Below are positions 7,986-17,800 of a stretch of 64,000 bases of DNA, piece after piece; positions within the stretch are counted from its first letter, which is position 1; every line of letters begins with the position of its first letter. Source of the stretch: Ignavibacteria bacterium UBA2360 (GTDB lineage Bacteria > Bacteroidota > Ignavibacteria > Tepidaquicellales > OLB5); NCBI GenBank assembly GCA_002344125.1, contig DDTQ01000008.1, positions 314,305 through 378,304 of the forward strand, written 5' to 3'. Under the pieces are notes generated by a model. That model had not been told where the DNA came from. It saw only the letters and a program-made list of their open reading frames with translations, and ran no database searches. Position numbers and translations under genes: made by a program.

Positions 7986-9455
7986 TTACTTTTTTACATC
8001 TTGTTTAGTTTTAGTTCCCAAATATTCAACAAACCAGTCTTTTGCATAAAAATTAAATGAATTCGATGTTATATTATTCAGAAGTTTTTTGAATTCATAT
8101 ATTTTGCTATCAATATTATTTGTTTCGTGATTAATCCTGATAATTTTTTGAACATAATCTGCAAATGTAATGTATGCGCGAATAAAATGCTCACCTATAT
8201 CTTTGTGAGTTTTTATGTATTTTTTTATCAGTTCAATAATGTCAATTGCTGCTAAAAGCTCATTTTGTATAAGCATAATTCGGAGTTCCAGGAATTTGAC
8301 ATCAAAATACATTAAATAATTTTCGGTTTTAACTTTAGTTAATAAACATCTAGCGGTATTAAATTCTTCTTTAAAGAAAAATAATTTGGCAGATAACAGA
8401 TTTGTAATATTATCTGAATTGTTTTCTTTGATCAAATTTTTGGTTCTGTTAAGGAAATCTAAAGCCCAGTCATAGCTTTTTAATCCAATGGCGCTTTCAA
8501 TAATGATTTTGAGATCAATGAATGTTACTCCGTATTTTTTTAATATCTCCCTCTTTTCCATCAATTCAGCCAGCTTTATTACTTCTTTTTCGTATTCACT
8601 GTGTCCTTCGTTAATGATCTTTGATAATGTATGCAGAAGTGTTAAATAATAACCATTTTCATTGATTTTTATATTTGGATCAATATTATTAATATAATTT
8701 ACATATTCCCTGTAAATATCTTCGTTGAATCCCTTATTTTGAAGCTCGAGCGCTAAATACCGGAAAGCAATTTCAGGATCATTTTTGAAAATATTATCTT
8801 TATTTCTTTCAATATGCTCGTTTATGCAATGCGATAAGGTGAACATATGTTCAATATCTATTCTATTGGTATATTCATAAGAGGTAAAACGCTGGAAGAG
8901 AAACAGTTTATTTGCAATATAGTATTTATCCAGATAATCATTAATTTTATAACCAGCATCATTATGCAATTCATTAATACTTGAATCAATAAAATTAAAT
9001 CTTTTAGAATATAGCTGCTGCATTTCCAGGTAATAAGTGTCATCTTTTTCTGAATATGTCTGTATAGTTTCCTTCATCTTGCTGAATTGCTTTTGGAATT
9101 CTCCTTTTTCATTTTTTCTTTGATGCCAATTAAGTGATTGTTTTCCTTTAGTGATTAAATCAAAAGAGAATTCATAATAAGAATAAAATTCATTTAACTT
9201 ATTTTTATATTCTGATAATAGTTTCCTGATATTTGCGTAATTTTTGTCAGAATCTTCCCCAGGGTAAAACTCATCGTTAATATTTTCTAGAGTAAGGGTA
9301 TTATTATATCCAGCTTTTGAATTTTTAATAATAAATTCATGCAGTTTAGTTAATCTTTTAGGAATTTTGAAAAATGGAGAGTGGAAATAATCTGTTAAAG
9401 ACTGCATTTCTTCCCCTGAACAGTTTTTAAATAACTCTGTAATATCAATATTCAT
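7986..9455 (-). CDS. Hypothetical protein of an alpha-helical Bacteroidota family
   Basis: This 489-aa protein is nearly all helical. The N-terminus, ITELFKNCSGEEMQSLTDYF followed by SPFFKIPKRLTKLHEFI, resembles from memory a family of about 500-aa Bacteroidota/Ignavibacteria proteins that begin with 'F..F..SPFFN....L..L...I' and may form TPR-like solenoids. A further typical part is FYPGEDSDKNYANIRKLLSE near residue 65. No catalytic motif, signal peptide or membrane span is visible. It stands alone on the minus strand between plus-strand cargo genes. Function unknown. Confidence 0.7.
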   Translation of the reverse strand: MNIDITELFKNCSGEEMQSLTDYFHSPFFKIPKRLTKLHEFIIKNSKAGYNNTLTLENINDEFYPGEDSDKNYANIRKLLSEYKNKLNEFYSYYEFSFDLITKGKQSLNWHQRKNEKGEFQKQFSKMKETIQTYSEKDDTYYLEMQQLYSKRFNFIDSSINELHNDAGYKINDYLDKYYIANKLFLFQRFTSYEYTNRIDIEHMFTLSHCINEHIERNKDNIFKNDPEIAFRYLALELQNKGFNEDIYREYVNYINNIDPNIKINENGYYLTLLHTLSKIINEGHSEYEKEVIKLAELMEKREILKKYGVTFIDLKIIIESAIGLKSYDWALDFLNRTKNLIKENNSDNITNLLSAKLFFFKEEFNTARCLLTKVKTENYLMYFDVKFLELRIMLIQNELLAAIDIIELIKKYIKTHKDIGEHFIRAYITFADYVQKIIRINHETNNIDSKIYEFKKLLNNITSNSFNFYAKDWFVEYLGTKTKQDVKK

Positions 9456-9640
9456 TTTTTTACTATATCAAAATTCACAATTTATACCCTAAATTAGTGA
9501 TAAAATGCTGAAATCTCAATAAAATAATACACTTACACTCTTTAGAACTTCACAATTAACATTATTTTTCTTTGGATTTGGCATAAATATTTTAAGATAT
9601 TAGGGAATTCAATTTCAAATAGTTTCTTCAAAACAAAAAA

Positions 9641-10012
9641 ATGGCCCTGAGAAAGAGGAATTCATCAATTAAAATTGCCAATGCTGCTAAAAGACATGAA
9701 GCAATGATTAATATTGATAAGAGATATGATAAAAACATAAATTATGGATGGAAGCCGAATCCGCTAACCGCTTCTGATTTTATTGCTCAGATTGAAGAAT
9801 GTAAAAAATTGATTTGTGAATATAATGCCGCACTGGAAATTGCCGATAGACGGGCACGTGATCTTAATGATGCGGAAACATTACTGGGTGATTTGTTTAC
9901 ACGTGTAATTGCAGGCGGAAAAAGCATTTTCGGAGTTGATAGCCCCGAAGTAAAAGAACTTGGCGGCACCAGAAGAAGCGAAAGAAAAAGAAAATACAAT
10001 TCAAATAATTAA
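9641..10012 (+). CDS. Small hypothetical protein with GGTRRSERKR tail
   Basis: This 123-aa protein has a helical centre (ECKKLICEYNAALEIADRRA), a segment GDLFTRVIAGGKSIFGVDS and a basic C-terminal motif ELGGTRRSERKRK. From memory, similar short proteins with 'GG.R.SERKR' endings occur in cyanobacteria and Bacteroidota without known function. The start ATG follows an A-rich stretch without Shine-Dalgarno, as is common in this phylum. It is followed after 4 bp by a second small gene and probably co-transcribed with it. Confidence 0.6.
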   Translation: MALRKRNSSIKIANAAKRHEAMINIDKRYDKNINYGWKPNPLTASDFIAQIEECKKLICEYNAALEIADRRARDLNDAETLLGDLFTRVIAGGKSIFGVDSPEVKELGGTRRSERKRKYNSNN

Positions 10013-10016
10013 TATA

Positions 10017-10187
10017 ATGCTGAAATTTCTGAAAAAACTATTTAATGCTGATGTAACAATAGCCCCGGTTATAAGTGTAAACGATGAAGAAGTTAAAAAA
10101 TATGACACAGTAGCAGAAACAATCTCAGATTTAGAAAATGATCCAAATATCCCAATAGAAAAACTGGATAAGCTAAAAAAAAATTAA
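10017..10187 (+). CDS. Small hypothetical protein, 56 aa
   Basis: Chosen start is the ATG at 10017 (MLKFLKKLFNADVT). An in-frame ATG at 9960 would add 19 residues that merely read through the basic tail of the preceding gene in another frame. The product has an amphipathic N-terminus and an acidic middle (DEEVKKYDTVAETISDLEND). No family is recognised. Spacing of 4 bp to the upstream gene suggests a two-gene unit. Confidence 0.4.
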   Translation: MLKFLKKLFNADVTIAPVISVNDEEVKKYDTVAETISDLENDPNIPIEKLDKLKKN

Positions 10188-10338
10188 AATAGCTCAAGTT
10201 CAGAGTAAAGTAAAAATTAAGAACGGAGAATTAATTAATAGTTAAATTTATACTTCTTGACTTAAGTCAAATGCATTGATTATTCAAATATATATTATTG
10301 TGAGTCAAACTCCATCTAAAAATTAAAATAATTTAATA

Positions 10339-11580
10339 TTGAAGAAAACAACTTTCTTTTTTGTTTGCATTTTAACATTGATTCTGTCAATAAACTGGAT
10401 AAGAGATAGAAGAGAAAAAATAGACATCGATGATAGTTCGGATGATTTTATTCAATTTTATAATCAGAATACGGGTTGGTTTTCTTCATCTGTAAATAGA
10501 GATACAATTTTTAAAACCAGTAATGGCGGTTTGAATTGGGTAGGTTATTTAACCGTGGATACGAATCGTTTATCTACACTCTTTTTCATTGATCAGAATA
10601 CCGGTTGGGCCGTGGGCAGAAGAGGAAAAATAGTCAAAACTACAACTGGAGGGACATCTTGGTTTCTGCAGACTTCAGGTGTACAATCATGGCTGAATGA
10701 TGTTAAGTTTATTGATGCACAGACTGGTTTCATTGTCGGTTCATACGACTCATCACGGGTGATATTGAAAACAACCACCGGGGGAGTTAGCTGGCTAAGT
10801 ATAAGTTCAAATGGTGCTGGAAGACTGTTTTCGGTTAAAATGCTGAGTGCAAATATCATTTATGCTGCAGGAGATTCAGGACGCATATTATTTACATCCA
10901 ACGGCGGAAGCAGCTGGAATACGCAATCAACAAACGTCAACACTACTTTAAGAGAGATTGTAATGAGGTCATCATCTAGTGGATGTGCAGTAGGGTTGAA
11001 CGGTGTAATTTTAACAACTACAAACAACGGAACAAACTGGGTGAACCGTTCATTTGATAACATTAATTTTTACTCTGCAGATTTTAGTTCTATCGATACC
11101 GGATATATTGGAGGGCAATATGGCCGGATTTATAAAACCACTAATGCCGGAGTAAATTGGTTTCAGCAATCAACACCTGTAGATACAACTAAGAACATTA
11201 AGAGTATTTTTTGCATAAGCAATCAAATTGCATGGGCAAGTGCCAAAGGTGATGGCCTCATATATACAACAAACGGGGGAATAACAAGTATAACTAGCAT
11301 TTCAACTGAAGTACCTTCAGAGTATACCTTGTTTCAAAATTATCCAAATCCCTTTAATCCAAATACTAAAATACGATTTAGCATCCCAAAAACCTCATTT
11401 TCCAAACTGACTATATATGATGTTACTGGCAGAGTAATGGCGATACTTGTTAATGAGGAATTAAATCCCGGCCAGTATGAAGTTGATTGGGACGCTTCGC
11501 ACAGAGCTAGCGGAGTGTATTATTATAAGCTTGAGACTGAAAGTTATATGGAAACTAAAAAAATGGTATTATTAAAATAA
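10339..11580 (+). CDS. Secreted YCF48/BNR-repeat protein with T9SS sorting domain (paralog A)
   Basis: This 413-aa protein starts at TTG 10339 because an in-frame stop lies just upstream and no ATG fits. A hydrophobic signal segment (FFFVCILTLILSI) is followed by at least five YCF48/BNR-type blades with 'G..W..G..G.I..TT.GG..W', for example NTGWAVGRRGKIVKTTTGG. The C-terminal T9SS type A domain runs from FQNYPNPFNPNTKIRF to YYYKLETES and METKKMVLLK. Such beta-propellers are exported to the surface or medium. A close paralog lies at 28123, and the two bracket the giant-protein cluster. The 11599 reading frame follows after 18 bp. Confidence 0.9.
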   Translation: MKKTTFFFVCILTLILSINWIRDRREKIDIDDSSDDFIQFYNQNTGWFSSSVNRDTIFKTSNGGLNWVGYLTVDTNRLSTLFFIDQNTGWAVGRRGKIVKTTTGGTSWFLQTSGVQSWLNDVKFIDAQTGFIVGSYDSSRVILKTTTGGVSWLSISSNGAGRLFSVKMLSANIIYAAGDSGRILFTSNGGSSWNTQSTNVNTTLREIVMRSSSSGCAVGLNGVILTTTNNGTNWVNRSFDNINFYSADFSSIDTGYIGGQYGRIYKTTNAGVNWFQQSTPVDTTKNIKSIFCISNQIAWASAKGDGLIYTTNGGITSITSISTEVPSEYTLFQNYPNPFNPNTKIRFSIPKTSFSKLTIYDVTGRVMAILVNEELNPGQYEVDWDASHRASGVYYYKLETESYMETKKMVLLK

Positions 11581-11598
11581 TTCTTAACAAACATTGAA

Positions 11599-11943
11599 TT
11601 GAATAATTCATCCGAAAATAATAATTCTTCAGCAAACCAATTCCTTAAAAAGGATGGTGGGAAAACTAAGTCCAATGCCATTGAAATCCCTTCAATTTCA
11701 TTGCCAAAAGGCGGTGGAGCTATTAAAGGAATAGACGAAAAGTTTTCTGTAAATGCTGTAAATGGTACAGCCTCATTTTCAATTCCAATCCCGGTTTCAC
11801 AGGCTCGTGGTGTTACCCCAAATCTTAGTCTATCATATAATTCAGGAGGTGGTAATGGCGTTTTTGGATTGGGCTGGTCTCTTGGTTTAACTGAAACCAA
11901 AGAGAAAATGGCAATTCAATATAAAAGTTCACAATCACGTTAA
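11599..11943 (+). pseudogene. SpvB/TcB N-terminal fragment
   Basis: From a TTG at 11599 the 114-aa frame encodes the classic N-terminus of SpvB/TcaC-type (Tc toxin B subunit) proteins: PSISLPKGGGAIKGIDEKFS, then NAVNGTASFSIPIPVS, then TPNLSLSYNSGGGNGVFGLG and WSLGL. In intact relatives this begins a protein of more than 1000 aa with SpvB, FG-GAP and Rhs/YD repeats. Here the frame stops at 11941 and the next 450 bp show no continuation in any frame that I can find. It is therefore most likely the truncated start of a lost Tc/Rhs-type gene, though a short functional piece cannot be excluded. It lies immediately upstream of the giant-protein operon. Confidence 0.75.
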
Positions 11944-12399
11944 TTTTTCTTTTTATATAATAAAATTTCTTTCTAAATTGTAATCATTAATAAGAGTTAA
12001 CAATTCGAATTAGTGAGTTGATTCTTTTTGGAATCTGGCTGATGCTTAGAGTATTAATTTTCTTTCAACTCTGTAAACGAAAGTAAGTTTATTTTCTGGA
12101 TGCATGAAAATCTTTTGACGAGACAAAACTGTTATAATACGGTCATAATTTAATTTCTTTTTGAACTTCAAAAAATCTAATAATCACGACATTAAAAATT
12201 CTAATATTTTTTTATGTAATTTAGATTTCTAATTATCAAGTTTTATACTTGTTATAAGCAATAATAAATTTTAATTTACTAAACAATTAATTAATGAAAG
12301 TAAAAGTCTGATATTACTCCCTTTAGGTCATTAGCTTTCTTTCATTTAAAATGCTTAAGATTTTCTTTATTGTGTAATTCTATAATTATTATTTAAAAT
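11944..12399. other. Non-coding AT-rich spacer before the giant-protein operon
   Basis: About 456 bp without a convincing reading frame, tRNA or repeat. It follows the SpvB-like fragment and precedes the PhoD-like gene, so it should hold the operon promoter and possibly decayed remnants of the lost toxin gene. No Shine-Dalgarno lies before 12400 and no clear operator is seen. Confidence 0.5.
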
Positions 12400-14823
12400 A
12401 TGTCCTACTCCATAAATGTAACGAATTTACCAATAGTCTTAGCTGGTCCAATTTTAAGAAGGGTAACTCCTAATTCAGTATCTGTATGGATTGCATTAAA
12501 AGAGGATATAGCTGTTAAATTGTTGGTGAAAAAAGTAGATAATATTGTGGTATTTCAAAGTACTATCGCCGAACATCCTGTAAAGCTTGGAAATAATTTA
12601 TATGTAATAGTTATCAGTGCCTCCGGTACAAACCTGCAGGAAGGACAAATATATAAATATGATGTTGAATTTGAACTAAGTCCCGTTAAAACACTTAAAA
12701 GCGTTGGAATATTGGGATCTATCGCTGACGCAAGTATAGTTTCATATGCACCATATGACCTCCCCACCTTTTCAATACCCCCAACAAATTTAAATAAGTT
12801 ACGCATAATACACGGCTCATGCCGCAAACCGCATGGTGAAAATTACGATGCCCTACAGGCTTTAGACACAATATTAAAGGGTTCTGTTAGATCTGCAAAT
12901 TCACGACCACATTATTTATTCTTAACTGGTGATCAAATCTATTCTGATGATGTTTCACCGATTTTATTGTATATGATTAAGAAAGCTTCCTCTCAAATTA
13001 CAGTATGGGTGGAGAATATTCAAGGGCTTAATAATGATTTTGTAGTAAGTAATCGAACGGATATTATTAAAAACTCGGATTTCACAGTTGACAAAGAATG
13101 TTCAAGCAATCATCTGATGAAATTATGTGAATTTTATTTAATGTATTTATTTGCATGGTCGGATATTTTATGGAATAATACCTTACCTACCTTTGAAGAA
13201 GTTCATTCAGGTGCAACAAAAACATTTATTAGTTATGAACCAGTTGGCAAAGGGGAGTTAACCAGGGAACGAATTGTTCAAAATCCTCTTTATACTCAAT
13301 ATAAATTAGACAATTTTAGAATAACTTTTTTCAAGAATTCACTTTCAAAAATTAGAAAATCTTTAGCGAATGTTCCTGTTTATATGATTCTTGATGATCA
13401 TGAAATTACAGATGATATTTATCTAAATTATAAATGGTGCGAAAAAGTCTTGGGAGTTAATAATAGTGGAGGAAATTCTTCTGGAAAAAGAATTATTCAA
13501 AATGGTATGACTGCTTATGCGATTTTTCAATCGTGGGGCAACACTCCTGATCGCTTTGCTGACATAACACCGGAGACAGCTGGCCGGAAATTATTGAATT
13601 GTGTAAAGGATATTGCCGCAAACTCATCAATACAAAGTACTTGGGATGCAATTGCTAATATTGTCCTACCAAAACTAAATAATGCGAATAGATCTTTGGA
13701 GAATAATCCAAATAGCTTGATCTGGCATTATAAAATCGATTGGTGGCCCAAGCATGAAATTATTATTCTAGATACAAGGACTAACCGAAGTTATCCTAAT
13801 AATATGGAGGGCTTTGCACAGTTAATAAGCTCAGCTTCTGTGAATCAACAGTTACCAACTCTGTTTAGTAAAGAGCTTCCTATATTAATTTCACCTGCAC
13901 CGTTTATAGGAGCGCCTAATATTGAAGATTTAATTTTAAATTTACCCGGAAGTAAAGAGGGTAAAGATATGGAAGCGTGGGGTTACAATGAATTTGCATT
14001 CGAGCATTTTCTAGCAAGATTAGGAGATAAACTACCAATTATTAATAATGACTCTCATAAAGGTAAAATAATAATTCTATCTGGCGATGTCCATTATGGA
14101 TTTTCTATAAGGTTACAGGTTTGGGCAGACAAATTATATAATTCTACTCAAAGTATCAAAAAAGCGAATTATTCGGTTATTCAGCTAACTTCGAGCTCAC
14201 TTAAAAACGAGTCAATTGAACCATATCAACATGGTCCTTTGCATTGGCATTCAAAAGGTTTTAAAAACTTAATAAATCAAAGGAATACCTTTGTCTACAC
14301 ATGTAATCCAAATTATATGAGTCCTGGTAGATTAGAAAGATTTAAAGGCATATATAATGATAGACTTAACTCAGCATTTTTTTCTTTCTACTTCCCTCCT
14401 ATTGAATGGAAATATAGAGTAGACCCTATTATAGCACAACAAGTTGCGTCCTCAGATTATTATGATCCAGATTCAGGTAATTCAATATACGATGAAGACA
14501 GAAGGATGCAACCTACACCTTATTCACCAAGATTGACGGGTACTGAAATTTCGAAATTGAATTCATACCTTGGATCTTTAAGTAATCATAAGGAGTATGC
14601 AACAAAGTGGGGAGATGGAAAAGAAATTGTTGGAAGAAATAACCTTGGAGATATAACCTTTAATTGGCCGGTAGATGAAAACAACAGAGCCGTTATACAA
14701 AGAATATGGTGGGGCCTTCAAGAAGGTAATGGATATAAGTTTAAAGTCCCATTTCCGCTTTCAAAATTTGTTGTTCCTTTAGGATTAAACATCCCGGATT
14801 TTCCGGAACCAAATATTATATAA
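12400..14823 (+). CDS. PhoD-like metallophosphatase, first gene of giant-protein operon
   Basis: This 807-aa protein has an N-terminal Fn3-like domain (GPILRRVTPNSVSVWIALKE) and the PhoD metallophosphatase core. Seen in order are IIHGSCRKPHGENYD (residue about 138), LFLTGDQIYSDDV (about 173), the metal-binding YMILDDHEITDD (about 328), IIILDTRTNR and IIILSGDVHYGFS (about 558). No Tat or Sec signal is visible, unlike classic secreted PhoD, so it is probably cytoplasmic. PhoD enzymes hydrolyse phosphodiesters; the substrate here is unknown. The stop codon is directly followed by the ATG of the DUF6603 gene, indicating tight coupling. Confidence 0.88.
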   Translation: MSYSINVTNLPIVLAGPILRRVTPNSVSVWIALKEDIAVKLLVKKVDNIVVFQSTIAEHPVKLGNNLYVIVISASGTNLQEGQIYKYDVEFELSPVKTLKSVGILGSIADASIVSYAPYDLPTFSIPPTNLNKLRIIHGSCRKPHGENYDALQALDTILKGSVRSANSRPHYLFLTGDQIYSDDVSPILLYMIKKASSQITVWVENIQGLNNDFVVSNRTDIIKNSDFTVDKECSSNHLMKLCEFYLMYLFAWSDILWNNTLPTFEEVHSGATKTFISYEPVGKGELTRERIVQNPLYTQYKLDNFRITFFKNSLSKIRKSLANVPVYMILDDHEITDDIYLNYKWCEKVLGVNNSGGNSSGKRIIQNGMTAYAIFQSWGNTPDRFADITPETAGRKLLNCVKDIAANSSIQSTWDAIANIVLPKLNNANRSLENNPNSLIWHYKIDWWPKHEIIILDTRTNRSYPNNMEGFAQLISSASVNQQLPTLFSKELPILISPAPFIGAPNIEDLILNLPGSKEGKDMEAWGYNEFAFEHFLARLGDKLPIINNDSHKGKIIILSGDVHYGFSIRLQVWADKLYNSTQSIKKANYSVIQLTSSSLKNESIEPYQHGPLHWHSKGFKNLINQRNTFVYTCNPNYMSPGRLERFKGIYNDRLNSAFFSFYFPPIEWKYRVDPIIAQQVASSDYYDPDSGNSIYDEDRRMQPTPYSPRLTGTEISKLNSYLGSLSNHKEYATKWGDGKEIVGRNNLGDITFNWPVDENNRAVIQRIWWGLQEGNGYKFKVPFPLSKFVVPLGLNIPDFPEPNII

Positions 14824-17800
14824 ATGGAAGAAAATTTTCAGACGAAAGTATTAGAACAATTAGAGATAATTATCTCCCCCTTGATTGTAGCCTCTAATGA
14901 CGAAGATGCAAGAAAGAGATTGTTTAGGGCTCTTGGCTGGAATTTAGAGACTCTTGAACAAGGGAAAGTTAACAGTTTAATTTCTGCTTTAAGTAATATC
15001 TCAGCAAATTATTCTGTAATAACAAACTTAATTAATACCCCTCCTCAGACGCTTCCTGAATTAATTTCAATGTTTTCCAGTTTGGATTCATTGTTTACGA
15101 CTCTGAAATCAATAAATGATGCTTTTAGCGGTAACGATAATATTACCCAAGAGCTAAAACTGCTTTTTGAGGATTTAATAAATTTACTTATAATATATTA
15201 TCTGAAATCTAACTACCCTGCTCTCTACCAGATACTAGTTTTATCAACCACTATAGAACCGGAAAGTTCTATACAGCCAACCGTGCCATTATTAGATACC
15301 AATGGATTTATAGTAAAATATCCGGTTACGATTCCTAAGATACATCTTGGGAGACTAAGGGATTTATTGAACGATCCCGTGAGTGTTCTTAAAAATTATT
15401 ATATAAAAAATAATCTTAACAACTCCCAGGATGCTCTTGATACCGCTGATTTATTATTTCCACGACTCGCAGACTTGTTCGAGATATTCGGGTTTATGAC
15501 TCTTTACAGTGTCCGTGATATTGACATAATAGAATCCCAGACTGAATCTGCTAACTTAGGAGAAGGAGCTTTGACTGTCTGGAAGGAATTTCATGAAGAG
15601 GAAAGTCGCTTAGGCTTAACTTTTATGCTTTCATCCAAAGATGAAGGAAATCTTGGTTTAGTAGTGTCTCCATTTGGACAATTAGGTGTTTCAAAGACAT
15701 TTAATGACTGGTTGCTGAATTTTGCCTTGAGTACCAGCATAGAAGGTTTTTCTATAGGTCCAAATGGCTTTAAATTTCCTTCAAGTTTTACTACTACAAA
15801 CAGTTTAACCAGTCAACTGACATTAACAAAACTACAGGAATCCGATAACTTAGCTTATAAAATAGGCAGTACTACAAGCACAAGACTGGAAATTTCCGGC
15901 GTAAAAATTGTAGCAGACTTGTCATTAAATGATAGTTATACTGAATATGGAGCTTATTTACAAGTTCAAAATTCCAAATTTGTAATATCTGCTGGAGATG
16001 GTGATGGTTTTCTGAAAAAGATTCTTCCTGCAGACGGACTTGTGACAGAATTTGATTTTACTGTGGGTTGGTCTAATATTGCAGGTTTATATTTTGAGGG
16101 AAGCGCAGGGCTTGAAGTTGAAATTCCAATTAATAAAACAATACTTGATTTTTTAAAAATTACATCTCTTTTACTTTCTGTAAAAGTAGATAATACACCT
16201 GGTAAAAAGCCGATAAAATCATTTATTGCAATGAGCGGTTCATTGAAGCTTGGTCCCTTTACTGCTGTATTCGAAAAAATCGGATTAAAAGCCGATATAG
16301 ATTTTCCTGATGATTCCAGTGGAAATTTAGGGTTGCTTGATATCGATTTTGGCTTTAAATCACCTTCAGGTGTTGGATTAGCAATTAATACTGCTGGAAT
16401 TAAAGGGGGTGGATTTCTGTCCTTTGACCCTGATAATCATAAATATACAGGAGTATTTGAGCTTACAATTCAGGATGTAGTTTCAGTTAAGGTTATAGGA
16501 ATTATTACTACTCGCTTGCCCAATAATCAAGAAGGCTACTCCTTGTTGCTTATTGTAATGGCCGAGTTTTCGCCTATTAATCTAGGTTTTGGTTTTACAT
16601 TAAATGGTGTAGGCGGGCTGGCAGCAGTTCACAGAACTGTAAGGGTTGATGAGTTAAGAAAAGGTGTAAAAGATGGTTCGCTCGGAAGTATTTTATTTCC
16701 TGAAGACCCTGTTGCAAATGCTCCGCAAATTATAGCAGATCTTGAAAGGGTGTTTCCTATTCAGGAGGGCCGATATGCATTTGGATTAATGGCAAAGATA
16801 GGCTGGGGAACTCCAACACTCATCACACTTGATATAGGTTTGGTACTTGAGCTTCCCACTCCGGTCAGGGTTGTAATATTGGGAATAATCAGATGTTCAT
16901 TACCTCATGAAGATTTTCCGATAATAAAAATAAATGCTAATTTCTTAGGCGTAATAGATTTTGAAAAAAAATATATAACTTTTGATGCGAGTTTGTACGA
17001 TTCGAGGATACATTTATTTAACCTCTCCGGGGATATGGCGCTGCGTATCAGGTGGGGAAATAATCCGATTTTTTTATTAACCGTTGGAGGATTTCACCCT
17101 AACTTTTCTATCCCAAATAATCTTGATTTGCCCACTTTATCAAGGTTAACAATAAACTTGCTTGACGGAGATAATCCAAGGCTTACACTTTCAACTTACT
17201 TTGCAATTACTTCAAATACTTTGCAATTCGGAGCAAAGGTTGATTTCTACTACCAGGTAACCGAGAATATCAGGGCAACAGGAATATTAGCGTTTGACGT
17301 ACTAATACATTTTTCACCATTCCATTTTGTAGCATCCTTAGAAGCAAACATTGCAATTATAAGAAAGAACAAAGCATTATTTGCTGTTAGTTTTAAAGGT
17401 CAGCTTGAAGGTCCTTCCCCCTGGAATGTAAACGGGGTTGCTGACTTTGAAGTTCTAGAAATTTCTTATAGTATTGACTTCAATAAAACATTTGGTTACA
17501 CTCAACAAGCAATCCCCGGTCCTTACGATGTATACACCGAATTTAAAAATGCTGTGCAGAACAAAAGCAGCTGGAGCGCTGATGCATCATCTAATATAAA
17601 TGAGCTTGTTACGATCAGAGATGTATCCAATGATGTTTCATCACAGCTAGTTGTATCGCCTTTTGGTATCCTAAAAGTCTCACAAAAAGTTGTTCCGTTA
17701 GGAATAAGTTTAGATAAATTCGGCAACAACAGCATTGCATCAGGAAATATGTTTGATATTAAGGTACCGGGAGTATCAAAAAGAGTCAAAGAGATGTTTG

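Noticed and set aside
7975..7990. AATTTGTTAC match as a third attachment-site copy
   Set aside because: Only 10 nt match, there is no second TTTGTTAC unit, and it overlaps the stop codon of a gene.
10339..11580. YCF48 proteins as photosystem II assembly factors
   Set aside because: The signal peptide and T9SS tail show secreted propellers; YCF48 similarity reflects the repeat, not photosynthesis.
11944..12399. Continuation of the SpvB/TcB gene by frameshift
   Set aside because: I found no Rhs/YD, FG-GAP or SpvB-like reading in any frame; the stretch is plain AT-rich DNA.
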